Source: Dillenia suffruticosa
Lineage: Eukaryota > Streptophyta > Magnoliopsida > Dilleniales > Dilleniaceae
Direction of reading: 5' to 3'
Length of the DNA: 64,000 bases
Assembly: GCA_033439265.1 (NCBI GenBank)
Contig: JAVTVX010000027.1
Location: forward strand, 8,881,001 to 8,945,000
A program made the translations under genes and the position numbers. Positions within the stretch are counted from its first letter, which is position 1, and every line of letters begins with the position of its first letter. The notes under the pieces were generated by a model. It was not told the origin of the DNA. It saw only the letters and a program-made list of their open reading frames with translations, and did not search any database. Of the stretch, positions 1 through 11,649 are shown one piece after another.

Positions 1-979
1 AATTTGCCTAATATTTCATTCCAAAGCTTCACGCTTTGCTCAATGCTTCCTAACTTGTCCCAAATCATTTCGAGAGTAATCGGCTCAGAGCTGGAAGTGT
101 ATTCAGCATGTACATTCATGTCTTCCCCTCTCTCCATACTTGCTACTTCTTGGTTTTCCTATACCAATTATTCTAATGATTTTTTTCCTTTGCCATCATC
201 TTTTCTAATCCATTCTTTCTCACTATTGCATACCCATTTTGCTCTAAGCATAGATGATGCACTAATCTTATTCTTTTCATTTAGTTCAATCTAGAGTTTG
301 AATCTAAAGCCACTCAATAGAATGAAACAGTATTAGAGATCATGCTAGCATAAGGCAGAAGAGCATTATCTGATCTATGTGCAGCTATCATAAAGTGAGG
401 AATAATGAAATGTAGTTCAGTTTTCTCTTTCATGATGAATGCCATTAACCAGAAATCTTCCCTAAAATAGTTGTATAGTTCCCACCTCTAAGTCTAATCA
501 CATGAGTAATACTCAGATGCAGAATCCTCTCATGAAATGCTAAATCTATGGCATTTGTATGACCATAGTCATGCTAAGATCATCGAAAACTTTCCTAGCA
601 TTTTCTAAGTAATCCGACACCATGTATGGCTTACATTTATCATAACCAACCTAATTCAACGTATTTTCTTCACCAATGAATCTAGGAGTCACTTCAATGA
701 CCTTTCCATTCAAATACGTCCTAAATGCACATGCCACAAATTGATTATTCAAGATAATTCTTGTTTTACTCTCATCTCCATAACTAATCACTTCATATTG
801 TTATAGAAAACTTTAATAGCCTTCTCATGGATGTACTTATTAGGAAAATGAACTAATGTGGACATTCCAAGGTGAGTTGTTCTTCGTATTTGAAGTTGAC
901 CCTTTTTAACAGTACCCAATCGATCAACCTTTCTTGATTGATTTTCTACCGAGAGAATATCTTGTTTTATAGATTGCAT
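1..979 (-). pseudogene. Relic of a 'putative plant transposon protein' domain gene
   Basis: Read on the minus strand, 979 down to 1 gives protein-like stretches in several frames. They include a segment near 820 reading KYIHEKAIKVFYNNM, then YLNGKVIEVTPRFIGEEN near 700, then LHFIIPHFMIAAHRSDNALL near 390, and a clean tail ending in SSSEPITLEMIWDKLGSIEQ near 60. This order (a KxFY motif, a GxxIxVTP motif, then a hydrophobic block before an ALPYxxM-like motif) matches the plant domain called putative plant transposon protein, often found in retroelement-linked ORFs. Stops and frameshifts break it. The family assignment is from memory of its motifs. It probably continues beyond the left edge. 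Confidence 0.45.
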
Positions 980-1249
980 TGGTCGAGAGTTAGAAAATCT
1001 TAATTATTAAACTTAGTAGATTCATTCTCTAATTGCCATGACGAAAAAGGTCGAGTTGAGGAAGGTCTCGTAGTTGCAAGCTGGTTGGAAGATGATGCTC
1101 TGGATTTTGGGGCCATTGGGATGATTTAGGGTTAGGATTTTGTGATTTGTATCTTGGATTGACTGAGGAGTGGACGGATTCAGAAGTTAATTAATGAATT
1201 AAAAGATTAGGGAATTAGGGTTTCAAAAAGGAATTCGCCCAAAAAGGGT

Positions 1250-1660
1250 GCGTAATTCAAAATGAAGAGAGAGACGGATCGATGTAAGGACCGTTTGTAT
1301 TCCTTTTTGCATGTCACGAGCCAACATGTTTTCATGCATGTCGACCTGTTTTCAAAGTATGTTGGTCCCTTTAAAATCTATGTGGGTCAACAAGGTTTTA
1401 CATATGTTGACCTGTTTACTATTTCAGCATGTGTTGACATGTTCGCATACAGATTGACAAGATTGTATTTGATTGTGATTTTTCATATTCTGCAGTTATG
1501 GGTCGACATCATCTTTAAAGTTAATGCTTAGGGGGTCAACATATTCCTTTGAATTTGTTGACATTTTTTTTTAAATTTGTCAACCAGAAGTTCAGTTTGT
1601 GCAGATCCTCAAATACTCTGTTTTTTAGTTTTCTTATTCATTTCTTTATTTCTAGCATTC
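1250..1660 (-). repeat. Truncated 3' LTR of copia A
   Basis: This stretch directly follows the RNase H end on the minus strand. It is rich in the same short GTCGAC/GTCAAC-type motifs that fill the 5' LTR at 8.8-9.85 kb. Its start (minus strand, around 1640-1600) resembles the start of the 5' LTR around 9880-9850, sharing a loose AGnATCTGnACAAnC pattern. The far end expected from the 5' LTR is absent. Confidence 0.6.
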
Positions 1661-1667
1661 CTAATTC

Positions 1668-2089
1668 TCTCCTTAACTTATAAAATCTATTTTTGTCTAA
1701 TAGGTTAGTGAAAATGTCAACAATTTGTTTTTGTGTATCTATATACTCAAGAATTATTCCATTTTTAAACACATGGCCTTTGATGAAAGTGTTGTCTTAC
1801 TTCAATAAGTTTGTTCAAGAATGATATGTTGGATTTTTGGTTAAATTTATTGTACTCGTATTGTCATATTTTATGGGAATACAGTCAAAATCTATGTCAA
1901 AATCCTTTATTTGATATTTGATATATAATATTTGTGCTATTCATTGCCCAACAAACATATATTTTGCTTTGGTGGTTGATGAAGTCACACTATTTTGTTT
2001 TTTGGAAAACCATGATACCAATATACTTTCGAAGAACTGACAAGTATCACTGGTACTTTTTCTATCTAATTTACAGCTTGCAAAGTTTC
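1668..2089 (-). pseudogene. Copia A RNase H domain fragment
   Basis: Minus-strand translation from 2087 gives NFASCKLDRKSTSDTCQFF, a SKKQNSV motif, then SSTTKAKY, and later a decayed DNTSTINLTKNP region. The end near 1668 reads LRRELGML. These are the hallmarks of the copia RNase H module (the DRKSTSG, STAEAEY and DNTSAI motifs). In-frame stops are present. The domain is cut off from its reverse transcriptase by the nested insertion whose edge is at 2090. Confidence 0.8.
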
Positions 2090-3502
2090 TGATGTGCAAT
2101 TTTTAAATCACAAATTTAGGCAAGTATACCCTATTCGAATGTTATGTATAATGATGAGTTCAATTATCGTTCCCATGAGAATATTTTATATTATCAAGTA
2201 TAAATAAATCTAATCTAAATTGGACAGATAGAATCGAAGTTGCAAAGATATTAAAGAAAACTAAAATCAAAATATAAAATCCTAATTCGATAAAAAACTC
2301 TAATTTGATAAAAACTCTAAAATATCGATTTTATCTATTTTAATCTTTTATACTGTTGAATCTTTTCGCTCTCTAAGTTCATTGGTTAATGAATTATTAT
2401 TGATGATGACAAATTTCACTAAATTAGATTTATCCGATAGTCATAAATAAATCTCTAATTCGACTAACCAAAACTCAATAATCATGTAATTTTGATTAAA
2501 TCGAATTATATTAAGTTCTAAGGACAATCTGTAATTGAGAGTTTCCCCTAAGTCTCTATACATGAAATTAATTCAATGGCCATACTCATAATCTCATTGG
2601 ATTTTATTGTTTGAACTAATCTTATGCAATTATATTGGTCATATATGAATTCAATCTCAAATTATCAAAACATCGGTTTCTAAAACGTTTGAAGTATTAA
2701 ATTCAACAATAAAATCTTATCAAATAATAACTATACCAATAAAACTCAAGTGAAATAAATAAATCAAATCATGTAATTAATTAAAAATAAAATTTATCAA
2801 GTCTTAGGAACAAGAAAATTAACTAAATATTGAAAAGGAAAACCAACAAATAAAAGAAAATATTACAACCCTTCTTTACACGGTATATATGTAAAAGACG
2901 TGAGGAGGTGGCTGCTAGGGTTTGAAAATTGGTAGAGGAATGAGAGTGGAAGGTGTGAATGAGTTCCCACGGCTGCTAGCAATACCATATATAAAACTAA
3001 AACCCTAAAAAAATTTAGAAATTTGGCGCTTGACTTTTATTCGGAAACTTCCTTTTACTGTATGATAATGATCTCTAACTTTCCCAAAGCTTGAAACTTC
3101 TCTTTTCTTGAATTTAGAGATTCCTAAAATCGTTAATAACTGAATTCCGAAAATATCTCCTTAAGGTGCATGTTAGTAGTTTCCTTTTTCAGCAAACTTC
3201 CTTTTTTTAGCACTACAGTAACTTCAGGTGGACATGCTCCTGCCTAGATTTGTAGCCCTCAAAGTCTTCTTTCAATGCCGTAAGAATCACCTTAATCGAA
3301 TATTGGAGTAAAAAGTTATACCAAAAATACTAACAACTGTTTGTTTAATCAAATTTTAGAAAATAAATTCAAAATTTTCTAAATCATTAATCACGAAATT
3401 AAATCAGTGTAATATCATAAAAAATGATTTAAATTAGCACTAAAACACATAAATAAATGCTAAAAAAATATAATTCAATTGTATAAAAAAATATTGATAT
3501 CA
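2090..3502. mobile_element. Nested 1.4-kb non-coding insertion inside copia A
   Basis: The copia reading frame stops at 3503 in the middle of the YSDAD-F motif of RNase H and resumes at about 2089, so roughly 1413 bp of unrelated AT-rich sequence was inserted. The inserted DNA begins TGATGTGCAA and ends TTGATATCA. It contains the phrase AATTATCGTTCCCATGAG near 2161, a type of phrase I associate with non-coding termini of plant LTR-type repeats. No coding domain was found. A target duplication is not clear; both flanks contain TCTG or TTC. The class is uncertain. Confidence 0.55.
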
Positions 3503-4610
3503 TCTGCATCTGAGAAGCCATATAACTAAAAATTTGAATATTTGTCATACCAGAGACCAAAGTTAGTAGTATCTTTAAGGTATCTAAAAATTCTTTTAAT
3601 GCTATCAAATGAGATTCTTTTAAATCTGATTGAAATTTTACACAGAAACATATGTTATATTATATGTCTAGTATAGAAACAGTAAAGTATAAAAGCGAAC
3701 CAATCATATTTTTATATAATTTTCAATAAATTGATTTGTCATTTTCATCTTTATCGAGTTTAATACTTGTGCTCATCAGTATGACATTCCCTTTGGATTC
3801 ATTGAAGCCAAACATTTTGATTAGTTCTTTAGTATATTTTGATTGGGAGAATAATATATTATTTTTAGATTGTTTGATTTGAAATCCTAAAAAATAGTTT
3901 AATTCCCCCATCATACTCATTTCGAATTTTCACTATATTCTTTTTGTAAATTCCTTATATATTTCTACATTTGTTCCTTCAAAAATTATATCATTGAATT
4001 TTTTCTTTCTGTCTTTTTACAAATAGTGTAGCATCAACTTTTCCTCTGGAGAAGTCATTTTCAATTAAAAAAATATTCAATTTTTCATACCAAACTCTAG
4101 GTGCTTGTTTCAATTCGTATAAGATGTTGGTTAGTTTGAAAACATGTTCCGGATATTTTGCATTCTCATATCTTGGGAATTGTTCTACATATACGATTGC
4201 ATTTAAGTAACCATTTAGAAAGGTACTTTTAACATCAATTTGAAATAATCTGAACTTCATATAACAAGAGAAAGCTAACAACATTTTGATAACTTCTAAT
4301 CTTATCACCGGAGCATATGTTTCATCAAAGTAATTCCTTTTTCTTGACTGTATCATTTTACTATCAAATTTGCTTTATTTCTTATGATTGTGTCATGTTC
4401 ATCAAGTTTATTTCTGAATACCCACTTAGTTTTAATTACAGATTGATCTTTCGGCATAGGAACTATATTCCACACTCCGTTTTTTTCAAATTGATTTAAT
4501 TCTTTCTGTATAATCATTATCCAATTTTCATCTCTTAAATCATCCTTTACATTTTTTAGTTCTATCTTAGATATGAATGTCATATATTCACATTGATTTT
4601 GTAGTGTTGA
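3503..4610 (-). pseudogene. Copia A reverse transcriptase, broken
   Basis: Minus-strand pieces cover the copia reverse transcriptase (RVT_2). They are: the entry helix with WIMIIQKELNQFEKNGVWNIV and TKWVFRNKLDEHD (4583-4353); FDETYAPVIRLEVIKMLLAF, QIDVKSTFLNGYL, LKQAPRVWYEKL and FSRGKVDATLF (4356-3991); and MGELNYFLGFQIKQSKNNIL (3920-3723). The pieces lie in different frames. The catalytic YVDD box is replaced by KFND near 3993, so the enzyme is dead. Confidence 0.85.
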
Positions 4611-4858
4611 TCTAGTTCTGATATCTGAACTTGTACTACCTATTATATTCTCTATGTCGATATCTTTTCTAATAAGAGGATATTTAATTTCTTATTCTTG
4701 ATGAGTCTTTTTCTTCTCTTCTTGTTCTTGTTCTGCTTCAGTTTTTTTTTTGAAAATTTACATTTTCTGTGAGTTCCAATTCTTTAAAGTGCTCTATTAA
4801 ATTTTCATCATCAAAATTTCTTTTGTTTAGTTCATTTATCAAATTCTATGTGTATTGA

Positions 4859-5890
4859 TTATTTAACTATCATTGTTATTTTATTGTATATTCTATACGC
4901 TTTACTTGTGATTGAGTAACCCAAAAATATTCTTTTGTCACTTTTAGTATCAAAATTTCCTAAGCCATCTTTACCGTTATTCAGAATGTAACATTTGCAT
5001 CCGAAAACTTTGAAATATTCTATATTGAATTTTCTTCCTTTACAGAGTTCATATGTAGTTTTCTTTAAAATAGGTCTAATTAGAGCCTCATTTGGAATGT
5101 AACAAATGGTGTTCACTTCTTCTATCCAAATGTATTTTGGCAGATTATGCCCACAGACTATAATTCTATCCATTTCTTCCAACGTTATGTTTTTTCTTTC
5201 TACCACTCCATTTTGTTGAGGTATTTTCGGGGGTTGAAAAGTTGCGATCAGTATCTTGATCACTACAAAATTTTTCTATAGTTTAATTTCAAATTTTTTC
5301 CCGTGATCACTCCTAATACTTTTGATTAAAAATCCCTTTTTATTTTGAATTTTTCTACATAATTTAATAAATGCTTTACTTTCTTCTCTTTTTTAACTAA
5401 GAAAAGTACCCAAGTGTATCTGGAAAAATCATCGATAAATCACAAAACTATAGTGTTTTGCTCTTAAACTTCGAGTTTTAGTAGGACCGAATAAATCTAT
5501 GTGCAAAAGCTCTAGAGGTCTGGTAGTAGACACCATGTTTTTGCGTTTGAAAGAGGCTTTGGTATGCTTTCTTTTCATACATGCCTCACTTTCATACTAG
5601 CTTGTCCTAACTTTCTATACCACAACCAAGAGTTGTTTTAATTTACTACAACTAAACAAGATTCGTTTTTGGATTCTGACTGGCTTAAATTTATCACATA
5701 GATGTTTCCTCTCCTATAACCAATAAATTTAATGCATTTTGGAAATTTTGTCAATGATAGAGCAGATATTTGAATAAAAAATGACTCTATAATCTTTATC
5801 ACACAATTGACTAACACTGAGTAAACTAAATTTAAGATTAGAGACAAGAAAAATATTTTGAATTGAGTGTCAATGGACTTACCTCTAATA
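4859..5890 (-). pseudogene. Copia A pre-integrase and integrase region, broken
   Basis: The minus strand has an open frame at 5263-4859 containing QQNGVVERKNITLEEM, the conserved C-terminal catalytic glutamate region of the copia integrase core, followed by FKVFGCKCYILNN and FLGYSITSKAYRIYN. Upstream, 5847-5638 holds the GNIYVINLSQ pre-integrase motif with a cluster of frame changes. The zinc-binding H-H-C-C region and the first catalytic aspartates between 5640 and 5300 are degraded. Confidence 0.8.
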
Positions 5891-6179
5891 TTGCCTATGC
5901 CGATAATTTTTCCTTCAGAGTTGTTTCCAAAAGCTACCTTGCCTCCTTTCTTTTCTCAAGCGAAGAGAATTTTAAAATATCTCCAGTTATGTATTTTGAG
6001 TAACCACTATCAATGTGTCATACTGACTCTCTAGGTGATTCTTTTGATTTCAAACATATCTGAAAAGAGAATCAATCACACTTTTGTCTTTGTTACCCAC
6101 ATGTTTTTAGGTCTGACTGAGTTAGTTCTCATTTGATTTTTAGACACCCATTTTATATTTATTGCAAAGGAATTTTTAA

Positions 6180-7960
6180 GCTAGCAAACATTAACTGAGT
6201 GTCCATTTTTTAGATAGTAGGTGCATCTAAGATCACTAGACCTTATATTCTTTGTAGTGACCAAAGTGTTTTTCTTTAGTTTGTAGTTGTCTGATTTGTG
6301 ACCAAATTTCATGCATGTATAGCACCTTTGATGTTTAACAACTTTTGAATTGGGTGTGAAAAACCTATATATCTTTTTTTGGGTCTGAATTGGATTAAAT
6401 CCTAATCTAGCCTTATCAAAGACTGCTCTTTGAGTTCTTAGGATGACATTTAGTTTTTCTTGACTCTAAATGAATTTCATTAAAATGCCACTTTGCCTTA
6501 TATTCTTCTCTTTTTGTACGTTTAACTCATTTCTAAGACTTTTATTTTCCTTTTCTATTTTAGAATACTCTATTTTGTTTTCATTCTTTTCATTGAGAGA
6601 ATTATAATGTAATCGACTGAATTTTTCTTTTTCACTTTTTATTTCTTTACTAAGTTCAATATTCTTTTGTTCTAGATTGGTATTTTTGTCTCTTAATTCA
6701 TTAGTTTCGATTTTAATTCTTTATGATTCTTTTTCAAGTTCAGATATGTTTTTCTTTAATATGCTATTTTTTATTTTCAATATTTTTTATTCCTTCAATG
6801 ATTCAAGTAGTGCTTCATGCAATTCACATGCAGAAAAATTATTCTTATCAGAGTCTAAGAAGGAAGAGCAAAAAGTTGAGATTACCTCATTGTCGGCGGG
6901 CTTTTCGATGGCCATAAAACACAAGTTGGCTTGTTTTTCTACATTTTCGTCTTCACTGGAACTTGAGTCCTCATCGCTTCAGATAAATAGAGTCTTTTTC
7001 TTTTTCTTCTCTTTTGTTTCCTTCTTATACTTTTTATCATCCTTGAGGATGATCTGCTCTTATATGTTCTAGTATCTTGCATTCGTAGCATTTGATTTCC
7101 TATGTTCTTTCTTGCCTTCTGAAGTTTGACTTGCTTCTATTTCTCCTTCTCATTATGAATTTTTTTGAATCTCTTGGCTAATAGAGCTTCCTCTTCCCCA
7201 TCATCTTCACACTCTAAATGAGATGAATTTTCATCACTCTCAGCTTTGAGAGCTACTCCCTTTCCTTTTTCCTCTCTTCTTGGTTTTTTCACATTTAGTT
7301 TCATTTCATGTGTAACTAGCAAGCCCACGAGTTCATCCATGGTTAAAGTTTCAAGATTTTTTGATTCTTCGATTGCAGTAACCTTAGGTTCCCATGATTT
7401 TAGTAGGCTTTTGAGAATCTTGTCTATCATGTCTTCTTATGAAATTCCTTTTATAAGCAGCCTTAATTCATTTGTCACTTTATTAAATCTTGTCATCATT
7501 TCACCGGTGGATTCTCCTTCCTTCATCTTGAAAGCTTTATATTTTTGTTTCAGTAAACTGATTTTGCTTTTGTAAATTCGATTGGTGTCTTCATAAGAGT
7601 TTAAGTCTTTCCCAGATTTCTTTGACTATGATGCATGAGGAGATTCGATTATAGTCATTGACGCTTAGAGTAAGATGAAGGAGACTGATAACTTTGCTTT
7701 TGACTTGATAAGCCATCTTCTGTTTTGCTATCATGTTTTTCAGCTTTACTGGTATACGTACACTATCGATTTCTTCAGTTAGACATTCAACTCATTCTTC
7801 AATAATTTCCCAGGCATTTAGATCTTACGTTATAATAAAGTTGTGCATCATTTGCTTCCAATAGCTGAAATTGCTTCCATTGAAAAAGGGTGGACAGTTT
7901 GTTGAGCATGCTTCAGTTGGTATGCTATCTCCATTTATGGTGATTTGGATCTTTGGTATT
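6180..7960 (-). pseudogene. Copia A gag (UBN2-type) relic with zinc knuckle
   Basis: On the minus strand, the stretch from about 7960 contains a FNGSNFSYWKQMM-like start. An open segment at 7430-7137 reads ILKSLLKSWEPKVTAIEE, TLTMDELVGLLVTHEMKLN and an acidic Ser/Glu stretch. A zinc knuckle reading CYTCMKFGHKSD lies near 6310, and a second CTYxLKNGHSVNVC-like box near 6215. These are the normal parts of a copia gag (capsid-like UBN2 fold, then CCHC nucleic-acid binding). Several frameshifts separate them. The plus-strand Ser/Phe-rich frames in this interval are shadows. Confidence 0.8.
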
Positions 7961-7985
7961 GAAGCTGTTAGGTTTTTTACTGATA

Positions 7986-8004
7986 CACCTACTCTTATAC
8001 CAAT
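7986..8004 (-). promoter_or_regulatory. Primer-binding site of copia A
   Basis: Immediately inside the 5' LTR, the minus strand reads ATTGGTATAAGAGTAGGTG. This is a mutated version of the TGGTATCAGAGC sequence complementary to the 3' end of initiator-Met tRNA that primes most plant copia elements. It fixes the LTR boundary at 8005. Confidence 0.75.
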
Positions 8005-9880
8005 TGTGAAACAAATAGAGGGGTGAATAGTTGTTTCTCATAATTTCTGAATATTTTTTGGTAGTCTAAGAGTTTGCAAAAGAAGATAATGAATGATGGT
8101 ATTTGATGGTTAAAGTAAACGAGATAGGGAACACATAAAGTTTTTATAATGGTTCCATCAATCTTAGTATATCTCCATTCCTAGACTACCTACTGGATTT
8201 TTACTATCAATCTTAGATTACAAACTTAATTGTAGGTTTAAGTTGGACTTTTATAGTATTATTCTCAACACTACCCAACTCTCTCTCTAAATCCAAGAAT
8301 GTGACTCACTCACCGGCCCCTTGAATTTCCAATGTAGGGAAGAGTAAAAGATCTAAAATATGAGGATTTACTCCTCAGATCAGACAAATTTTGATTTTAC
8401 TAAGAATTACACTCAAGGAAAATGAATGAGATAAAAAACAGAGTGTAATAACATGAAAACAGAGAGCAAGGAGGGCTGTGAGTAAATGTTGTTTTTGTTC
8501 ATCAGGTAAGCATTAACCCATTCACTCTTCATCTCTTTGGTATTTATTGTTGAGCAGGAAAAAGCCATTATATGGTGGTTGAGTTCAAACGTTGGCCATT
8601 GATGTCCATCACTAAATGGATTCCGGTTGTTCCTCATTTTATACTGATCCTTTATTTTCTTACTGCTGACTCATTTATTCTGACCAATTAATCAAAGAGC
8701 ATTTGTTGCATAAAAGTGTTAGTTTTTCACAAATAGAGATTGGCAATCAAATTAGACGAGATTACCATTATATTCAGACCATTTTTATTTTTGAGTTTTG
8801 AAGGTACTTCTTATAGGTCAACAAATTTAAAGAAGACATCAACTCAAATTTAAATTTCTATTCTATAAGTCAAGAGCCATGTCAACATATTTAAGAAACA
8901 GGTCGATCAATTAAATTATCTCAAATATTTAGTCTAAAGTGTCAACAAATTTGTGATTATGTGTCGACTAATTCTATGGAAGTATCTGAATTGAATAGTG
9001 ATAGGTTGGCCCTTTAAACAATTTTCTTAAGGAGGATGTCGACATACTAAACTACTTGGATCATCATAGTCTTGTTTTAGAACCAATTGATGGACTTGTT
9101 ATACTTAAATTGGTTGACATATAATGGTGGGTTGACACGATTTTTGAAGATAGGTTGTCATAGAGAGAATAACTTATAAAGAGATATGTCGACAACTTAA
9201 CAGGCATGTCGACCAACTTAACATTTTTGCTAGGATGCTTGTCAATATGTGTATTAGTGAGTCAACATAAGGTTTTAATTGGTGGACCTGTGAACTAAAA
9301 TAAGTCAACAAGAGATGGACTGGTCAACATTGAAATTAAGTCAGCTTGACATGAGAAATATGTTGACCATTTTTTTTTGAACATGTCAACCAATTTGTAT
9401 GTCAGGTTGACGGGTTTTTACTTAGGTCAACAAGGAGTAGTTCAGAGTGATTTAGCCTTGTTTTATGTTGACATAATATTAGGCATGCCGACATAATGTT
9501 ACTTAGAAAAATTTGATGTAACGCTATTTTGGTAGACAAGAAACTTAGAGCAGGGCAACATGTTTTCTGGTTTGATTTAAGCTTTACTCAATTGATCAAC
9601 ACTTAACTTAAAATTGATTGACATTTAAGGATAATCAGGTTGACATGTGTTTAGAGTGGGTTAACAAGCTTTTTATCAGGTCAATATTTAAAGATACTCA
9701 GGTTATTGGCTTAAGGCATTCAAGTGGACAAGGGATTTGCGTAGGTCAACATGTTTTGTTTAATTGGTCGACCAAGGACTAAAAATAGGTTAACATGAAT
9801 AGATTCAAGTAAGATCAGGTCAACATAAATTGACAACAGGTCGACATGCTTTGCGGAACTGTGCTTGTTCAGATTCTGTT
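8005..9880 (-). repeat. 5' LTR of copia A, built from degenerate short motifs
   Basis: The boundary at 8005 is set by the primer-binding site: on the minus strand the LTR ends TTTCACA. The last 30 bases (CTATTCACCCCTCT near the end) closely resemble the end of the LTR of copia B at 46725. From about 8840 to 9850 the sequence holds dozens of short GTCGAC/GTCAAC-like motifs, spaced irregularly at roughly 20-60 bp. The outer end near 9880 is estimated from similarity to the 3' LTR start. Confidence 0.65.
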
Positions 9881-9989
9881 CTTCCTATTCTTTTTGTACT
9901 TTGTTACTTCAAATTCTTTTATTATCATCAAAACTTAACATACTCAAAAGACCCATTTGCAAAGCTTCAACCCATAGTAATTCAATGAA

Positions 9990-10990
9990 CTCTAAGATAG
10001 TGAAGATGGGATTAAATTTATCTTGCAGGAAGAGGAGATGGATTTTCCTCTTTGCTGCAGATTTAAACTCATATGCAATCTTAGGTAGGAATCTTAGACT
10101 TTTCATGTTGATAGAATTGGCCTTTCAGGAGATGGGTCAAATGACTCTCAGTTGAGAAGTAAAGAGAAAGAATTTTAGTAGATCACGCAGATTTTATCCT
10201 CAATAACCAACTTGATTTTTTGGGATTTGTAAGAATGAGGTGGGGATGGATCTTTTTGTTCGGGCCATGGAATGGGGTGATATTAGTTTGAGAGGGTCGC
10301 TGGATAACCTCGAAAGGACTGTGGATTTCTTGGAATGCTTGCACATTTTTAGGTAGATTGTAGAGATCATTAACATGGCACATTTATAAGGAGTGGTTGT
10401 TCATAATGTTGGCCTTCTTGTTTCTTCATGTCCTCCTTCAATCATGGGTCCTTCATTGAGTCTACATCTTGCTCGGATTTTGTTTCCATTCATTTGAAGA
10501 TGGGTTAAACTGCCATTCAGTGGATACAAAGTTTGCTTCTCCATTACCTCGAGAATTGCGTAGATAAAGTAGGATTGAAATCGAGCAAGTGGAAGGAAAG
10601 AAGGTATCATTTCCAATGAAAAAGATATTGCTTATGGAGAGCCACTTGTATACTAGTCCTGCGGATTCTTTAGATGGTTCAAGTTCTTGCACTTCCGACA
10701 TATATCGTTTGGGGGTTCTCCTTTTTGAGGTATGTTTATACAATGCATCTTTTTCCAATTTTTAGATTTCTTTATGTATTTGGGTGTGTTTTGTTTTGTT
10801 TAAACCATTTTGCATGTCTTGATTCTTAGCAATTCTACACATTTAGCTCGACAGAAGAAAAGAGCAGAACTATGTCTAGCCTGAGACATCGAGTTCTTCC
10901 CTATCAGATGCTTTTGAAGTGGCCAAATTAGGCTTCCTCTTGCTTGTGGTCACTGCACCTTGAGCCAAACAATCGGCCAAAAACGGGGTA
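9990..10990 (+). pseudogene. SPA1-related (SUPPRESSOR OF PHYA) kinase-like domain pseudogene
   Basis: The plus strand encodes, in shifting frames, the N-terminal kinase-like region of the plant SPA family, partners of the COP1 E3 ligase in light signalling. Visible segments are ADLNSYAILGRNLRL (10057), VDHADFILNNQLDFLGFV (10175), MEWGDISLRGSLDN (10267), TVDFLECLHIFR (10317), VDTKFASPLPRELR (10518), SFPMKKILLMES (10606) and SDIYRLGVLLFE (10696). An intron with intact GT..AG ends (10730-10829, 100 bp) follows, then FSSTEEKSRTMSSLRHRVLP and LLKWPN. Stops and frameshifts abound, and the coiled-coil and WD40 parts are missing. The retained intron rules out a processed copy. Which SPA paralogue it came from is not resolved. 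Confidence 0.8.
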
Positions 10991-11009
10991 ACCTCTCATT
11001 TTTTTCCCA

Positions 11010-11610
11010 GTGGACGGGCTATGGCAAAGCAGAGTGATACAAGCTCCACATAGCCAAATCTCTCTATCCATCTCCAAAACTAACCCTTTCCATAACTAGA
11101 ACAGCTCATCATAGAAATTTTTATGCATTGTCTTATCCAAATAAATAGCAACTGCAGTGCTCACAAACAACTGGATAAAATCACCCACAAGTCTCCTACC
11201 CTTCTCTTGCAAATGCATTGATCCATTTGGGAATAGACCCTTCTAATTCAAAATCAAATTGGTTCAAATCATTTTCTGAAAAAAAAAATGCCATAACCAA
11301 ATTCCTGGCAAAACTCCCAACAGCGATGGAAGCAAAACCAGACCCGACAGTTGAAAAAAGCTTATCTATCACTCTGTTGGAGAAACCATTGGTAGATTCT
11401 CTAGAATTTCACCGTCAACTTTTGACTCACACCGGTATGCTCTCAAAACCCCAATTGTCAAAGCATACATAACCCTACTTAGGGTTTCGGAGAACTTATC
11501 CAAGTTCGTGATCTTGGAAATTTGCTTCAAACTATTAGGAATTTGATCTGAATCAGATTAGAGAAACTCTTTCATGTCCTTGGAAATGACTCTAATTGTC
11601 TATGTTGAAG
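11010..11610 (-). pseudogene. PHLOEM PROTEIN 2-LIKE A10-type gene fragment
   Basis: The minus strand from about 11600 reads SKDMKEFL, then [55 protein letters not shown] and [20 protein letters not shown], followed by LDKTM. From memory this matches a conserved plant family annotated as PHLOEM PROTEIN 2-LIKE A10 (Arabidopsis At1g10150/At1g59510 type). In-frame stops (after KEFL and after YDELF) and a frameshift near 11385 make it a pseudogene. It lies tail to tail with the SPA fragment and is followed by a MULE-like terminus. The plus-strand 84-codon frame here is a shadow. Confidence 0.55.
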
Positions 11611-11649
11611 TACAGTGGCAATGCGACTGAGAGAGAGAGAAGTGTTTTT

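Larger units (their letters stand above)
1250..9880 (-). mobile_element. Copia retrotransposon A (minus strand), decayed, with nested insertion
   Basis: On the minus strand the order is 5' LTR (9880-8005), primer-binding site, gag, protease/pre-integrase, integrase, reverse transcriptase, RNase H, then part of the 3' LTR (about 1660-1250). This is the Ty1/copia order, with integrase before reverse transcriptase. Every domain carries stops or frameshifts, so it is inactive. A 1.4-kb insertion at 2090-3502 separates reverse transcriptase from RNase H. The 3' LTR lacks the terminal TGTGAA (plus orientation) seen at 8005 and appears truncated near 1250, so no target duplication can be paired. The right end near 9880 is approximate. 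Confidence 0.85.

Noticed and set aside
4-294. 96-codon plus-strand open frame
   Set aside because: The minus strand of the same bases gives a better coding signal continuous with the transposon-protein relic; the plus frame is a shadow.
6677-7072. 131-codon Ser/Phe-rich plus-strand frame
   Set aside because: It is antisense to the copia A gag coding stretch; the composition is a reflection of Glu/Lys codons on the other strand.
11218-11472. 84-codon plus-strand frame
   Set aside because: The minus strand carries conserved PP2-A10-type motifs; this frame is antisense to them.
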